Shown here: in pieces, positions 1 through 8,968 of the stretch
How the letters are laid out: every line of letters starts with the position of its first letter
How positions within the stretch are numbered: the stretch's first letter is position 1
Assembly: GCA_000952975.1 (NCBI GenBank)
Contig: LM997412.1
Coordinates: forward strand, 1,054,001-1,118,000
Direction: 5' to 3'
Source of the DNA: Peptoniphilus sp. ING2-D1G
GTDB lineage: Bacteria > Bacillota > Clostridia > Tissierellales > Peptoniphilaceae
DNA: 64,000 nucleotides
The notes under the pieces: model-generated
Told to the model about the DNA's origin: nothing
What the model saw: the letters and a program-made list of their open reading frames with translations, nothing else
The model's database searches: none
Translations under genes and position numbers: made by a program

Positions 1-261
1 CATTACCGCATAACCGGTTCCATAGGGAATACCCTCTCCTATGGGTTGTCTTATAAAAATCACTTCTTTATCTTTTAAGTGTTCTCTGATTTCTTCTTCT
101 CCATGACCGACTACCACATTGATTTTTTCAACATTTGATTTCTTTGCACTCTCTATTACATACTCGATCATGGACATGCCTAAAATCTCATGTAAAACTT
201 TGGGTTTTTTTGACTTCATTCTGCTGCCCTCTCCTGCAGCAAGAATTACCGAAACTCTCAT
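1..261 (-). CDS. glmU: GlmU N-terminal part (UDP-GlcNAc pyrophosphorylase), cut by window edge
   Basis: The first 87 codons of a minus-strand gene that runs off the left edge. The start reads MRVSVILAAGEGSRMKS followed by KPKVLHEILG, the nucleotide-binding loop of the GlmU uridylyltransferase domain, and continues to a GTGYAVM segment matching the conserved GTGHAVM region. GlmU makes UDP-N-acetylglucosamine for peptidoglycan in the cytosol; its C-terminal acetyltransferase half lies outside the window. A weak AAGGTG ribosome site sits about 13 bases upstream of the ATG. Because the second domain is not visible, a single-domain sugar nucleotidyltransferase cannot be excluded. Confidence 0.85.
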   Translation of the reverse strand, partial: MRVSVILAAGEGSRMKSKKPKVLHEILGMSMIEYVIESAKKSNVEKINVVVGHGEEEIREHLKDKEVIFIRQPIGEGIPYGTGYAVM

Positions 262-353
262 TAAATATCACTACACCTTTTTAATTTTCTCTGTATATTA
301 TATCCTTGTGAAAGAATTATCTCAATATCAAATCTTCATAACAAATAAAATCC

Positions 354-390
354 AAAAAAATAAAGTATGAATTCATACTTTATTTTATAT
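354..390 (-). terminator. Terminator after the GNAT gene
   Basis: A perfect palindrome centred at 371/372 (arms AAATAAAGTATGAA and its complement) is flanked by A and T runs on both sides. It lies just past the stop of the acetyltransferase gene and upstream of glmU, so it should end transcription of the former; the symmetry makes it potentially bidirectional. Confidence 0.75.
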
Positions 391-403
391 CTATTAATCA
401 TCT

Positions 404-1084
404 TTAATCTTTTATTTGTTTAAATAATATTTTTTCATCGTTATAGGATACTCCTATGTATTTATCCTCCAAAGCCTTTTTTATGGCATCTTCATCTTTA
501 GGATCGATATTGATGCATTTGTCGGTGAACTCAAAATCTCTATATTTGTTCTTATAAAAAATAAATCTCGGATAACCTTCCGGACCATTTTCATCATGGT
601 ACACATTTTTTAATGCCACAATATAAAATCCGTTTTTCAATACATTTCTGAAAGAGTGTGGGTTTTTTGGTGAAACTGTTGAGTAAAAATACTTGTAATT
701 ATTTTCCTTTACGTAATTTTCAATAAGCTCTCTGGTCTTATTTTGAATTCCTCTGCCCCTATATTCTTTATCCACCATACTACTGCCGTGCTGTATTATT
801 TTTTCTTCTATATCTTCAATAAAATCAATATCTTTAATAAAGGACTCATTGTAATCTATTACATGTGTAGATCTAAATCCCACAAGACGCTCTCCGTCAA
901 AAACGCCTATTATTTGACCCCCGTTTTCAAAGAGCCTTTCAAGCTCGTCTTTTTCATCCATTATAAAAGTACTCTTATCTTCTAAGGTGTTGTGAACATT
1001 CTCGGTAAATTTCATAATATCATCAATATCATTTTCAGTCATAAAATAATATTGCAACCCATTTTCTTCATGAATTTTTTTCAT
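404..1084 (-). CDS. GNAT-family N-acetyltransferase
   Basis: A 226-residue protein with a GNAT fold signature. A central substrate/cofactor strand ends in SSMVDKEYRGRGIQNKTRE, where the RGRGI stretch corresponds to the acetyl-CoA pyrophosphate-binding R/Q-x-x-G-x-G/A motif A. It is followed by a helix and the SPKNPHSFRNVLKNGF segment typical of motif B, where an Asn-rich turn precedes the last strands. The substrate is unknown. The start has a good ribosome site (GAGGTG, 5 bases before ATG). It is a single-gene unit between two hairpins. Confidence 0.75.
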   Translation of the reverse strand: MKKIHEENGLQYYFMTENDIDDIMKFTENVHNTLEDKSTFIMDEKDELERLFENGGQIIGVFDGERLVGFRSTHVIDYNESFIKDIDFIEDIEEKIIQHGSSMVDKEYRGRGIQNKTRELIENYVKENNYKYFYSTVSPKNPHSFRNVLKNGFYIVALKNVYHDENGPEGYPRFIFYKNKYRDFEFTDKCINIDPKDEDAIKKALEDKYIGVSYNDEKILFKQIKD

Positions 1085-1152
1085 TTGTCACCTCACAAAA
1101 ATTGTATTTATTTGTACTTTTTTTATTATACCCATAAAAATATTTTGTAATT

Positions 1153-1180
1153 TAAAAAAAGGTTTTTTAAACCTTTTTAT
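1153..1180 (-). terminator. Terminator of the pst-pho operon
   Basis: A short hairpin AAAAAGG/CCTTTTT overlaps the phoR stop codon and is followed on the minus strand by a T-rich tract. It is the only terminator-like structure at the end of the seven-gene phosphate operon. Confidence 0.6.
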
Positions 1181-2850
1181 TCGTCTATAGGAAGATATAC
1201 CGTAATCTTTGTTCCTTCATTGATTTTAGATTCTATTTGCAAATCTCCGCCATGACTTTTTACTATGTGTTTTACAATACTCAGACCAAGTCCTGTACCG
1301 CCTAATTTTTTAAATCTGGATTTGTCCGCTCGATAAAATCTTTCAAATATTCGCTCAATATCTTCTTCGGCAATTCCTATCCCGCTATCCTTCACAGAAA
1401 TAAATGCTCTATCCTCCTCTTGTCCAATTAAAATGTTAACAGTTCCCTTTTCAACATTGTATTTAATTGCGTTGTCCATTAAATTGGAAATAAGCTCCCA
1501 AATCATCGTGTTGTTTGCCTTTACTGTCGCTTCACCTTCAAGTGTAATAGTTATGTTTTTTTTCTTTGCTTTTTGTTCAAAGTTTTCAATGGCCTGCTTG
1601 CACATTTCCGTCAAATCAACTTCTTCTTTAATAAAGGCAACGCCCGCTTCAAGTTTGGAAATTTTTATTATTTCATCTATGAGAATAAGTAATCTATTGG
1701 ATTCTTCGTATATTCTGTTTACAATTTCATTCTTGTCCTTTTTGCCGTTAACCATGTTGTTTTTAAGCAATTCTGTAAACCCGCAAATCGACGTCAGAGG
1801 AGTCTTTAATTCATGAGATACATTGGCTGAAAATTCTTCTCTGATTCTTTCAGCTTTAAGTCTCTTGGTATCATCTATCAAAAGGAGTATTGAACCTGTA
1901 ATAACTCCATCAATATATACCGGATTGACATAGTACTTTATTATCTTGTCTTCAAATTCTATAGAACCGCTCGAAGATTTGCCGTTATAGCAATCTTCAA
2001 AAGCATTTAACAATTCTTCTTTTCTCGTAACGTAGAGTATGTTTCTATTTAGAGGTTCCTGTTTGCATTCAAACAGCTTCATAGCCTGTTTATTTATTAC
2101 AAGCACCGATCTTGTAGAGTCAAGTATAATAAGTCCTTCCTTCATATTTTCAAGGATTATCCTTATGGTATCTCTCTCTCTTTTTATCTCCACAAGATGA
2201 GAAGCAATGGTGTCTTTTTGAGAAGTTATTTCATATATAAATGGAGAAATTTCAGGGATTTTACTCAAATCCACAGAATTAGGATCTAAAGATGATTTTT
2301 TCAAAGGTTCAAGAATTTTATTTGTAGACTGTCTCGCCAAAAATAATGCCAAAATAAATATTAAAGCTATAATTAATAAATTACTTGGTAAAACTTTAAA
2401 AAATGCACCTGCAATTGTATCCATTTCCTTTGCAATTCTGATAAAATATCCATCGTCGAGCTTCAATGCAACATACATAGTATCATTGGAAAGCGTATCG
2501 GAGTGTCTGGTAACCTTGGCTTTTCCTTCCGCCAACGCACCTTGAATTTCTGCGCGTTCAAAATGGTTATCCATAGTACTTGCATTTACAAAGGAATCAT
2601 AAATCGGGTTGCCTTTTTCATCAAAATAAGACAATCTGATATCCTTGTTGTCTTTACCTATTTTTTCTAAGTATTCAATTTTATCTCCGGTTTCCATCAA
2701 TCCGTATTTTAATACGTCAATGGTCTGATAAATTTGTTTTTCAACGTTACTTTCATAGAATTTAAAGTTTAAAAATAGAGATAACACCGTGCTAAGCACA
2801 AGTGTTATCAATGCAACAAGAGTTAGACTCCTAAATATTCTCTTATTCAT
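1177..2850 (-). CDS. phoR: Phosphate sensor histidine kinase PhoR
   Basis: A 557-residue membrane kinase. Transmembrane segments lie near residues 8-30 and 155-173 with an extracytoplasmic sensor loop between them. A PAS-like region follows near 230-330 (NMKEGLIILD). The dimerisation box SHELKTPLTSICGF carries the phospho-accepting His at about 346, and the ATPase domain has an N-box (LMDNAIKYN), G1 (DSGIGIAEEDI) and G2 (GGTGLGLSIVKH). Its start overlaps the end of phoP by 8 bases, and it is last in an operon with the whole Pst transporter. That context, rather than sequence alone, separates PhoR from the similar WalK kinases. Confidence 0.88.
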   Translation of the reverse strand: MNKRIFRSLTLVALITLVLSTVLSLFLNFKFYESNVEKQIYQTIDVLKYGLMETGDKIEYLEKIGKDNKDIRLSYFDEKGNPIYDSFVNASTMDNHFERAEIQGALAEGKAKVTRHSDTLSNDTMYVALKLDDGYFIRIAKEMDTIAGAFFKVLPSNLLIIALIFILALFLARQSTNKILEPLKKSSLDPNSVDLSKIPEISPFIYEITSQKDTIASHLVEIKRERDTIRIILENMKEGLIILDSTRSVLVINKQAMKLFECKQEPLNRNILYVTRKEELLNAFEDCYNGKSSSGSIEFEDKIIKYYVNPVYIDGVITGSILLLIDDTKRLKAERIREEFSANVSHELKTPLTSICGFTELLKNNMVNGKKDKNEIVNRIYEESNRLLILIDEIIKISKLEAGVAFIKEEVDLTEMCKQAIENFEQKAKKKNITITLEGEATVKANNTMIWELISNLMDNAIKYNVEKGTVNILIGQEEDRAFISVKDSGIGIAEEDIERIFERFYRADKSRFKKLGGTGLGLSIVKHIVKSHGGDLQIESKINEGTKITVYLPIDE

Positions 2851-3526
2851 TGTCCTCTCCCATGGAAATCTTATAGCCTACGCCTCTAACGGTATGAATA
2901 AGTTCTCTTTTCGGACCGAGTTTTTCTCTTAAAAGTTTTATGTGCATATCTACTGTCCTGGTTTCACCTTCATAATCATATCCCCATACGGAATTCAAAA
3001 GCACTTCCCTTGACAGCACTATATCGATATTATTCATCATATATTTAAGTAATTCAAACTCTTTGTAAGTAAGTGTAACGGGTTCTCCATCCACTAATAC
3101 CTTTCTTCTCAATAAATCAATTTGAATTCCTTCAAACTCCATATTTTCCTCAATTTGTCTGTTATTTCTTCTAAGAAGTGCATTGACTCTTGAAAGAAGT
3201 TCCAGCACAGAAAAAGGCTTGGTCATATAATCATCAGCTCCTATGTCTAAGGAACTGACAATATCGTATTCTGAAGTTTTTGCCGTTATCATCATTATAG
3301 GTATTGAAGAAGTGTGCGGATTTTGTTTTAGAGTTTTTAATATTTCTATTCCATCCATATCGGGAAGCATAATATCCAACAGGATTAAGTCCGGGGTGTC
3401 TTTGTTTAACTCCTTAAAAAAATCCTTTCCTCTTTCAAATCCCTTGCATTTATAGTTCTTTGATTTTAATGCATATTCTATTAGTTTTTGTATTGAACTG
3501 TCATCTTCTACAATATAAATTAACAT
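2843..3526 (-). CDS. phoP: Phosphate response regulator PhoP/PhoB
   Basis: An OmpR-type regulator of 227 residues: a receiver domain with the phosphorylation site in LLDIMLPDMDG (Asp about 51) and conserved Lys in MTKPFS, then a winged helix (TYKEFELLKYM, RTVDMHIKLLREKLG). I place the start at the second ATG (MLIYIVEDD), because a GAGGG ribosome site then sits 6 bases away; the first ATG touches that site. The 5' end adjoins phoU. The predicted target is the Pho box in front of pstS, which would make the operon self-activating in phosphate starvation. Confidence 0.88.
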   Translation of the reverse strand: MLIYIVEDDSSIQKLIEYALKSKNYKCKGFERGKDFFKELNKDTPDLILLDIMLPDMDGIEILKTLKQNPHTSSIPIMMITAKTSEYDIVSSLDIGADDYMTKPFSVLELLSRVNALLRRNNRQIEENMEFEGIQIDLLRRKVLVDGEPVTLTYKEFELLKYMMNNIDIVLSREVLLNSVWGYDYEGETRTVDMHIKLLREKLGPKRELIHTVRGVGYKISMGEDNE

Positions 3527-3528
3527 CT

Positions 3529-4161
3529 TCATCCCTCAATTGCAAATATTACCCATCTTGAAATATTTACAGCGTGATCTGCAATTCTTTCAAGATATTT
3601 TGCTATCATTATAAAATCTATAATATTGGGAGCGTTATGATGTTTGTTCTCGATTTGTTTTATTAAATCATCTCTAACTTTTACAAAATAATTGTCTACT
3701 ATATCATCTTCATCTTCTATACTTCTTGCTGCAACTATGTCTTTGTCTATAAAAGAATTAATTGTGTTCTTGATTATCTTTGTTGTAGCTTTTGCCATTT
3801 TTTTGATATGATCTATGCTCTCAAAATCATAGGTTTCTTTAAAATTAGAACAAATTTCAGCTATGTCTCTTGCTTGATCTCCGATCCTTTCAAGGTCTGT
3901 AATCATCTTAAGAGCTGAAGAAATTATTCTTAAATCTGTTGCTACGGGTTGTTGTTCCAAAATTAGTCTCAAACAATGTGTTTGGATCCTGTTTTCCATT
4001 AAATCGATCTGTTCTTCAAGATCAAAAACCTCTTCACTCACATCTTTATCATAAGCACACATCAAGCTTACCGCTTTGTCTATTGCTATCTCGCTTAATG
4101 TAGCCATTTGCATAATTTCTTCATTTAAGGCTTTAAGTTCTTCGTCGTATCTTTCTCTCAT
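3529..4161 (-). CDS. phoU: Phosphate signalling protein PhoU
   Basis: A 210-residue all-helical protein with two PhoU repeats, each ending in a conserved acidic/Arg pattern (DLRIISSALKMITDLERIGDQA and AKYLERIADHAVNI). The metal-binding helices carry the E-R-I-x-D-x-A signature twice. PhoU links the Pst transporter to the kinase PhoR and represses signalling when phosphate is plentiful. It lies between pstB and phoP in the same operon, with a 4-base gap to pstB. Length is normal for the family. Confidence 0.93.
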   Translation of the reverse strand: MRERYDEELKALNEEIMQMATLSEIAIDKAVSLMCAYDKDVSEEVFDLEEQIDLMENRIQTHCLRLILEQQPVATDLRIISSALKMITDLERIGDQARDIAEICSNFKETYDFESIDHIKKMAKATTKIIKNTINSFIDKDIVAARSIEDEDDIVDNYFVKVRDDLIKQIENKHHNAPNIIDFIMIAKYLERIADHAVNISRWVIFAIEG

Positions 4162-4165
4162 TTTA

Positions 4166-4921
4166 TCACCCGAACCTTCCGGTTATATAGTCTTCTGTTC
4201 TTTTGTCTTGCGGCTTAGAAAATATACCATATGTGTCTCCGAATTCTATTACTTCTCCTGTCAGAAAAAATGCAGTTTTATCAGATACTCTTGAGGCTTG
4301 TTGCATATTGTGAGTTACCATTACTATGGTGTATTCCTCTTTAAGTTCCGTTACCAAATCCTCTATTTTTCCTGTGGAAATAGGATCAAGAGCAGATGTC
4401 GGTTCATCCATTAGTATTACTTCCGGTTCTACGGACAAAGCCCTGGCTATGCAAAGTCTTTGTTGTTGACCTCCGGAAAGAGCCATGGCATTCTTTCTTA
4501 AATCACCTTTTACTTCTTCCCAAATTGCAGCTTGCTTTAAGGATCTTTCGACTATTTCATCAAGCTTTGCTTTCTCATTGACACCATGAGTTCTTGGACC
4601 GTAAGCTATATTGTCATATATGGATTTCGGAAAGGGATTTGGGGATTGAAATACCATTCCCACTCTTTTTCTAAGCTCATTTACATTATAATCCTTTTTG
4701 TATATATTTTCACCTTCAAGTTCAATAAGTCCTTCAATTCTACAATCCACAACTAAATCGTTCATTCTGTTTATGCATTTGATCATTGTAGATTTACCGC
4801 AGCCTGAAGGGCCTATAAAGGCTGTTATTTTTTTATTTGGTATATCCATACTTACGGATTTTAAAGCTTGAAAAGTTCCGTAGTATAAATCTAAATTTTC
4901 TACTTTAATTTTTGGATTCAA
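4166..4921 (-). CDS. pstB: Phosphate ABC transporter ATPase PstB
   Basis: A 251-residue ABC ATPase with Walker [20 protein letters not shown], the PstB-type Q-loop region [19 protein letters not shown], signature [15 protein letters not shown], Walker [14 protein letters not shown] and the switch His in MVTHNM. It powers phosphate import with PstCA. The start codon is TTG, overlapping the pstA stop as TTGA, with the ribosome site GGAGGGTG inside the end of pstA, which indicates translational coupling. Confidence 0.96.
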   Translation of the reverse strand: MNPKIKVENLDLYYGTFQALKSVSMDIPNKKITAFIGPSGCGKSTMIKCINRMNDLVVDCRIEGLIELEGENIYKKDYNVNELRKRVGMVFQSPNPFPKSIYDNIAYGPRTHGVNEKAKLDEIVERSLKQAAIWEEVKGDLRKNAMALSGGQQQRLCIARALSVEPEVILMDEPTSALDPISTGKIEDLVTELKEEYTIVMVTHNMQQASRVSDKTAFFLTGEVIEFGDTYGIFSKPQDKRTEDYITGRFG

Positions 4922-5808
4922 TTTGCACCCTCCGATAATTTATTGCCTATTTTTGTTGAAACGTAGTTTATTAGTAATACAACTACCAACAATACCATCG
5001 CTGTGGCATAGGCTTCTCCTACGTGCAATCCTTCGCTGGAAAGCATGTACATGTGAAGTGCCAATGTTCTGGATGATGAATATAGTCCTTTAGGCATTTG
5101 GGTAGCTGTACCAAGTGTGTAAATCAAGCATGCCGTTTCCCCTACAATACGACCTGTAGCAAGTACAACTCCTGCTACAATCCCCGGCATTGCAATAGGT
5201 AATACTACTTTAAATATTGTTCTTAACTTTCCCGCTCCAAGGGCAAAACTTGCATGTCTAAGGGAATCATTTACCGACTTAAGAGCTTCTTCAGTAGATC
5301 TTATTATCAAAGGCAGTATCATTATTGAGACTGTGAATACCCCTGAAAGAATTGAAAAAGATAATTTCAAACTGGTTACAAAGAACAGCATCCCGAATAA
5401 TCCATAAACTATGGATGGAATTCCTTGTAGAGTTTCTGCTGCAAGCCTGATAACTTCTACAATCTTAGAGCCCGGTTTTGCATATTCAACCAAGTAAATT
5501 GCAGTAAAAACACCTATGGGTGTGGCTATTAATATTCCTAAGAACACCACGATGATCGTAGTTATAATTGATGGCATCATTGAAACATTTTCAGTTGTGT
5601 ATTCCCACTCAAATAATCTTGGACTCAAGTATGGAAGTCCCTTTCCTATGATATAGATAACTATCCATAACAATGACCCGAAAGTCAATATTACAGAAAG
5701 CATCGAAGCTAATCTGTATCCGTTTAACATATTCTTAGATTTAAGAAAGAGTATTGACCCTAAGACTATAGTCAAAAAAATTAAAATAATCTTTATATGA
5801 GTTGTCAT
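4918..5808 (-). CDS. pstA: Phosphate ABC transporter permease PstA
   Basis: A 296-residue inner-membrane permease with about six hydrophobic segments and the binding-protein-dependent transport signature region [22 protein letters not shown]-terminal helices (about 5-22 and 35-57) precede the conserved core with [15 protein letters not shown]. It forms the phosphate channel with PstC. It overlaps both pstC and pstB by four bases or fewer. Confidence 0.94.
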   Translation of the reverse strand: MTTHIKIILIFLTIVLGSILFLKSKNMLNGYRLASMLSVILTFGSLLWIVIYIIGKGLPYLSPRLFEWEYTTENVSMMPSIITTIIVVFLGILIATPIGVFTAIYLVEYAKPGSKIVEVIRLAAETLQGIPSIVYGLFGMLFFVTSLKLSFSILSGVFTVSIMILPLIIRSTEEALKSVNDSLRHASFALGAGKLRTIFKVVLPIAMPGIVAGVVLATGRIVGETACLIYTLGTATQMPKGLYSSSRTLALHMYMLSSEGLHVGEAYATAMVLLVVVLLINYVSTKIGNKLSEGAN

Positions 5809-6701
5809 AGATATTCACTCCTCTTCTTAAAAATATAGAAGGCAATATTAATAATCAGTATAAATATAAATAGTACACATGCCGTGGCAATAAGCGCCTC
5901 TTGATGCAAACCGAAAGCATAGGCCATTTCAAGAACTATATTTGTAGTCATAGTTCTAACTCCTTCAAATATATTAAAGGTAAGCCTTGGCTGATTTCCC
6001 GCAATTAATATCACCGCCATGGTTTCACCTATGGCACGTCCAATTCCCAAAATAATTCCTGCAAATATACCCGATCTTGCTGCAGGAAGCACAACCTTCA
6101 TCATGGATCTTTCATGGGTTGCTCCCAAAGCAACACTTCCGGTGTAGTAAGACTTCGGAACCGCTCTTATTGATGTTTCCGCCAAACTTACTATTGTCGG
6201 AAGTATCATTACAAGTAGCAATAAACTGGCTGTGAATATACTCATCCCGTTTCCCTTAAACAAATCTCTCATTATAGGTACAATTGCCGTCAAGGCAAAG
6301 AATCCATAAACTATTGAAGGAATTCCAGCCATTAAATTCAATGCCGGTTTTAATATCTTGTACAGCCATTTAGGACAATCTACGGCTAAAAAAACAGATG
6401 TGAATATTGCTATGGGAACTGCCATTACAGATGCTAAGATGGTTACCATTATAGAGCCTATTATAAAGGCACCTATTCCAAAGGACGGAGGGTTGTCTAA
6501 GGGTGCCCACTTTGTATTAAATATAAAATCCTTTATCCCTATTTCAGTAAAAATATTTATTCCGCCTTTAAATATAAAAACCGAAATTAAAATTATAAAT
6601 AGGATTGAAAGCAGAGCGCAGAGCAGAAAGAAATATTTTACAATATTCTCTCTAAACTCTGCCGCTTTTACCCTATCGTTATGATAGTTATTATTTTCCA
6701 T
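5805..6701 (-). CDS. pstC: Phosphate ABC transporter permease PstC
   Basis: A 298-residue permease with an N-terminal cytosolic stretch, a first membrane helix near 24-45, the conserved [17 protein letters not shown] core and the EAA-like loop ALGATHERSMMKVVLPAARSG. It pairs with PstA. The start codon overlaps the pstS stop by one base (TAATG), so translation is probably coupled to the binding protein gene. Confidence 0.94.
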   Translation of the reverse strand: MENNNYHNDRVKAAEFRENIVKYFFLLCALLSILFIILISVFIFKGGINIFTEIGIKDFIFNTKWAPLDNPPSFGIGAFIIGSIMVTILASVMAVPIAIFTSVFLAVDCPKWLYKILKPALNLMAGIPSIVYGFFALTAIVPIMRDLFKGNGMSIFTASLLLLVMILPTIVSLAETSIRAVPKSYYTGSVALGATHERSMMKVVLPAARSGIFAGIILGIGRAIGETMAVILIAGNQPRLTFNIFEGVRTMTTNIVLEMAYAFGLHQEALIATACVLFIFILIINIAFYIFKKRSEYL

Positions 6702-7672
6702 TATTTTATTTCTGCCCAGTCAGTTATTTTTCCTTCAAATATGTTTTTAATTTGTTCAAGAGTTAAATCTTCAATTGTTGATTCAGGATTAACTACTACT
6801 GCAATACCGTCCATTGCTATTACTAAGTTTTCAATACCTTGTGACATTTCTTCATCTTTAATTTCTCTTGAAGCCATTCCTAATACTGCTGAACCTTCAA
6901 TAGCTGACTTGATACCTGCTGATGAACCGGTTGCTTGAATGTCTGCTTGGAAATCAGGATTGTGAGCCTTATAAGCTTCAACTAATTTTTCCATAAGAGG
7001 AGTAACTGATGTTGAACCTGCAATTGTAATGTGAGCTGCATTTCCTGAAGCTTCATATTTGTTACCTTGAGGTTGTCCTACATATCCTTCTGCTGTTGCG
7101 ATTTCTTGTCCTTCATCTGACATAATGAAATCTACGAAGTCTTGAACTTCTGCCGCAAGCCCTGGTTTGTATACAAGGTTAAAAGGTCTTGCTATTTTGT
7201 AATCTCCTGATTTTACAGTTTCTTCTGATGCTTCAGCGCCTTCTACCTTAACTGCTTTTACAGTTTCATCCAATGAACCTAAAGAAATATATCCTATTGC
7301 TTGAGGATCGTTAGCAACTGTAGTCATTACTGCGTTAGTTGAGTTTTGAACTACTGCTTCTGTTGAAGTATTGTCAACTTCTTCTCCTGCTTCATTCTTA
7401 GCTACTATGCCTGTTATTTCAGTAAAAGCTCCTCTTGTTCCGGAACCTTGTTCTCTTGAAATTACTGTGATAGGACCTTCTGTTGCTTCTGCAGATGCAG
7501 TTTCTTCCGCTTTGTTGTTTGTTGCTTCTTCTGCCGGTTCTTCTGTTGCTGTGTTGTTTGCCGGTTCTTCTTTAGCTGTGTTTTCTCCTCCACCACATGC
7601 TGTAAGAGCAAATACTAAAGAACCTACTAATAATCCTAATGCTAACTTCTTTCTCAAATTAATAAACTTCAT
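6701..7672 (-). CDS. pstS: Phosphate-binding lipoprotein PstS, circularly permuted
   Basis: A 323-residue lipoprotein: signal peptide with lipobox LTAC (Cys26), then an Ala/Glu/Thr-rich linker to about residue 67. The domain halves are swapped relative to the usual PstS. Residues 68-199 are the family's normal C-terminal half (SREQGSGTRGAF, IGYISLGSLDETVKA, FVDFIMSDEGQ). Residues 215-323 are the normal N-terminal half (ITIAGSTSVTPLMEKL, ATGSSAGIKSAIEG, LTLEQIKNIFEGKITDW), and the protein ends there. Both phosphate-contacting loops (GSTSV and GSGTRG) are present once, so a complete binding site can form. I recall similarly ordered PstS proteins in some Clostridia, so this is probably functional. 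First gene of the pst operon, behind a Pho box. Confidence 0.93.
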   Translation of the reverse strand: MKFINLRKKLALGLLVGSLVFALTACGGGENTAKEEPANNTATEEPAEEATNNKAEETASAEATEGPITVISREQGSGTRGAFTEITGIVAKNEAGEEVDNTSTEAVVQNSTNAVMTTVANDPQAIGYISLGSLDETVKAVKVEGAEASEETVKSGDYKIARPFNLVYKPGLAAEVQDFVDFIMSDEGQEIATAEGYVGQPQGNKYEASGNAAHITIAGSTSVTPLMEKLVEAYKAHNPDFQADIQATGSSAGIKSAIEGSAVLGMASREIKDEEMSQGIENLVIAMDGIAVVVNPESTIEDLTLEQIKNIFEGKITDWAEIK

Positions 7673-7711
7673 AATAATAATTCATCCTTTCAATCTTTTT
7701 TAATCAACTTG

Positions 7712-7765
7712 ATTATAGATGTAAATTGTAAAGTTGGTTCTACCACATTGTAAAATATGTGTAAA
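7712..7765 (-). promoter_or_regulatory. PhoP-type Pho box and -10 of the pst operon
   Basis: On the minus strand four TTTACA hexamers lie at plus-strand 7760-7765, 7749-7754, 7727-7732 and 7720-7725. The first three sit on an 11-base grid (7760, 7749, a degenerate unit at 7738, 7727), the spacing described for PhoP boxes of Firmicutes (TT(A/C/T)ACA repeats). A perfect TATAAT -10 (7712-7717) lies directly downstream and there is no good -35, as expected for an activator-dependent promoter. Binding by the PhoP encoded in the same operon is inference. Confidence 0.75.
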
Positions 7766-7797
7766 AAAAATTACATAAAATGAAAGTTTCGTGAATA

Positions 7798-7827
7798 TTG
7801 TGTCATAGACTTCCAATATGATATAAT
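7798..7827 (+). promoter_or_regulatory. Promoter of the EIIC-like gene
   Basis: TTGTGT (7798-7803), an 18-base spacer and TATAAT (7822-7827) lie just upstream of an AGAGGTGG ribosome site at 7838-7845. The unit is divergent from the pst operon. Confidence 0.6.
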
Positions 7828-7849
7828 AGTTTGCCGAAGAGGTGGTACT

Positions 7850-8866
7850 ATCAAAGACTTTTTAAAGAAAAAAAATATCAATTTATCTTGGAAAACTTAT
7901 TTTATTGATGCCATGGGAGCTATGGCTTACGGTCTCTTTGCATCATTGTTGGTAGGGACAATATTAAATACGATCGGCACTGAATTTAATATTGCTTTTT
8001 TAAGCGAAACCGTATGGCCTATCGCTCAAAAGGCTACAGGTGCCGCTATTGCGGTTTCCATAGCTTATGCTTTAAAAGCTCCGGATTTAGTTTTGTTTTC
8101 CAGCACTTTAGTCGGCATTGCAGGAAATGAATTAGGCGGTCCCATAGGGGTTTTTATCTCCACTATTTTCGCTGTTGAACTTGGAAAAATAGTTTCCAAG
8201 GAAACTAAGATAGACATAGTAATTACCCCTACAGTTACAGTGCTGGTCGGACTTATCATAGCGACCTTTGTCGGTCCTTACATACAATCCATAATGGTAT
8301 CCATAGGAAATCTAATAATGTTTTCTACCGAACAACAACCCTTTATCATGGGAATTTTAGTATCTGTCATAGTAGGTGTCGCTTTAACTCTTCCTATATC
8401 TTCCGCTGCACTTTGTATGATGCTATCGCTTAGCGGTCTTGCGGGTGGCGCAGCAACGGTCGGCTGTTGCTGTCAAATGGTAGGATTTGCAGTTATTTCC
8501 TTTAGAGATAACGGTATTGAAGGCCTAGTTGCTCAAGGTCTGGGAACAAGTATGTTGCAGATGCCCAATATCATAAAAAACACAAAAATTTGGATTCCTC
8601 CAACTCTTGCCTCAGCAATCCTCGGTCCTGTATCCACTATTATATTTAAAATGGAAAATACTCCCCTGGGCTCTGGAATGGGTACAAGCGGTCTTGTAGG
8701 ACAAGTAGGTACATTTAATGCGATGAGTCCCTACATGTCAAATTCAAAAATATTAATGTTGATATTAGTTATCCAAATTTTTCTTCCGGCTCTTCTGTCT
8801 TTTATAATTTATGAAATCATGAGAAAAAAGGGATTGATTAAAGACGGAGATATGAAATTATCATAA
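7850..8866 (+). CDS. PTS EIIC-like membrane protein (PF13303 type), apparent AUC start
   Basis: A membrane protein with about nine hydrophobic segments, a conserved first segment (YFIDAMGAMAYGLFASLLVGT), GNELGGPIGVF and GGAATVGCCCQMVGF, resembling the stand-alone EIIC family PF13303. No EIIA, EIIB or substrate enzyme is nearby, so the substrate is unknown. The first ATG in frame is at 7913, but it has no ribosome site and would cut off the conserved IKDFLKKKNINLSWKTYF lead-in. The only ribosome site, AGAGGTGG, points to an ATC codon at 7850 with no ATG, GTG or TTG in between. Read from 7850 the protein is 338 residues, a plausible family length. A natural AUC start or a G-to-C change in an ATG are both possible. 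Confidence 0.72.
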   Translation: MKDFLKKKNINLSWKTYFIDAMGAMAYGLFASLLVGTILNTIGTEFNIAFLSETVWPIAQKATGAAIAVSIAYALKAPDLVLFSSTLVGIAGNELGGPIGVFISTIFAVELGKIVSKETKIDIVITPTVTVLVGLIIATFVGPYIQSIMVSIGNLIMFSTEQQPFIMGILVSVIVGVALTLPISSAALCMMLSLSGLAGGAATVGCCCQMVGFAVISFRDNGIEGLVAQGLGTSMLQMPNIIKNTKIWIPPTLASAILGPVSTIIFKMENTPLGSGMGTSGLVGQVGTFNAMSPYMSNSKILMLILVIQIFLPALLSFIIYEIMRKKGLIKDGDMKLS

Positions 8867-8904
8867 TATACATAATTTATTAAACACAGGGCTTTTCAAT
8901 TTAA

Positions 8905-8945
8905 AAATACCCTCTGGTTTTACTAATAAAATCAGAGGGTATTCT
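8905..8945. terminator. Bidirectional terminator between convergent genes
   Basis: Arms AATACCCTCTG and CAGAGGGTATT enclose a loop of about 16 bases and are flanked by A-rich and T-rich sequence. It lies between the ends of the EIIC-like gene (plus) and the opine-dehydrogenase-like gene (minus). Confidence 0.75.
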
Positions 8946-8968
8946 CTTTATAATGTTCTTTTTTACTT

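Noticed and set aside
6358-6938. Plus-strand open frames opposite pstC/pstS
   Set aside because: Antisense shadows of conserved transporter genes; no ribosome sites or recognisable domains.
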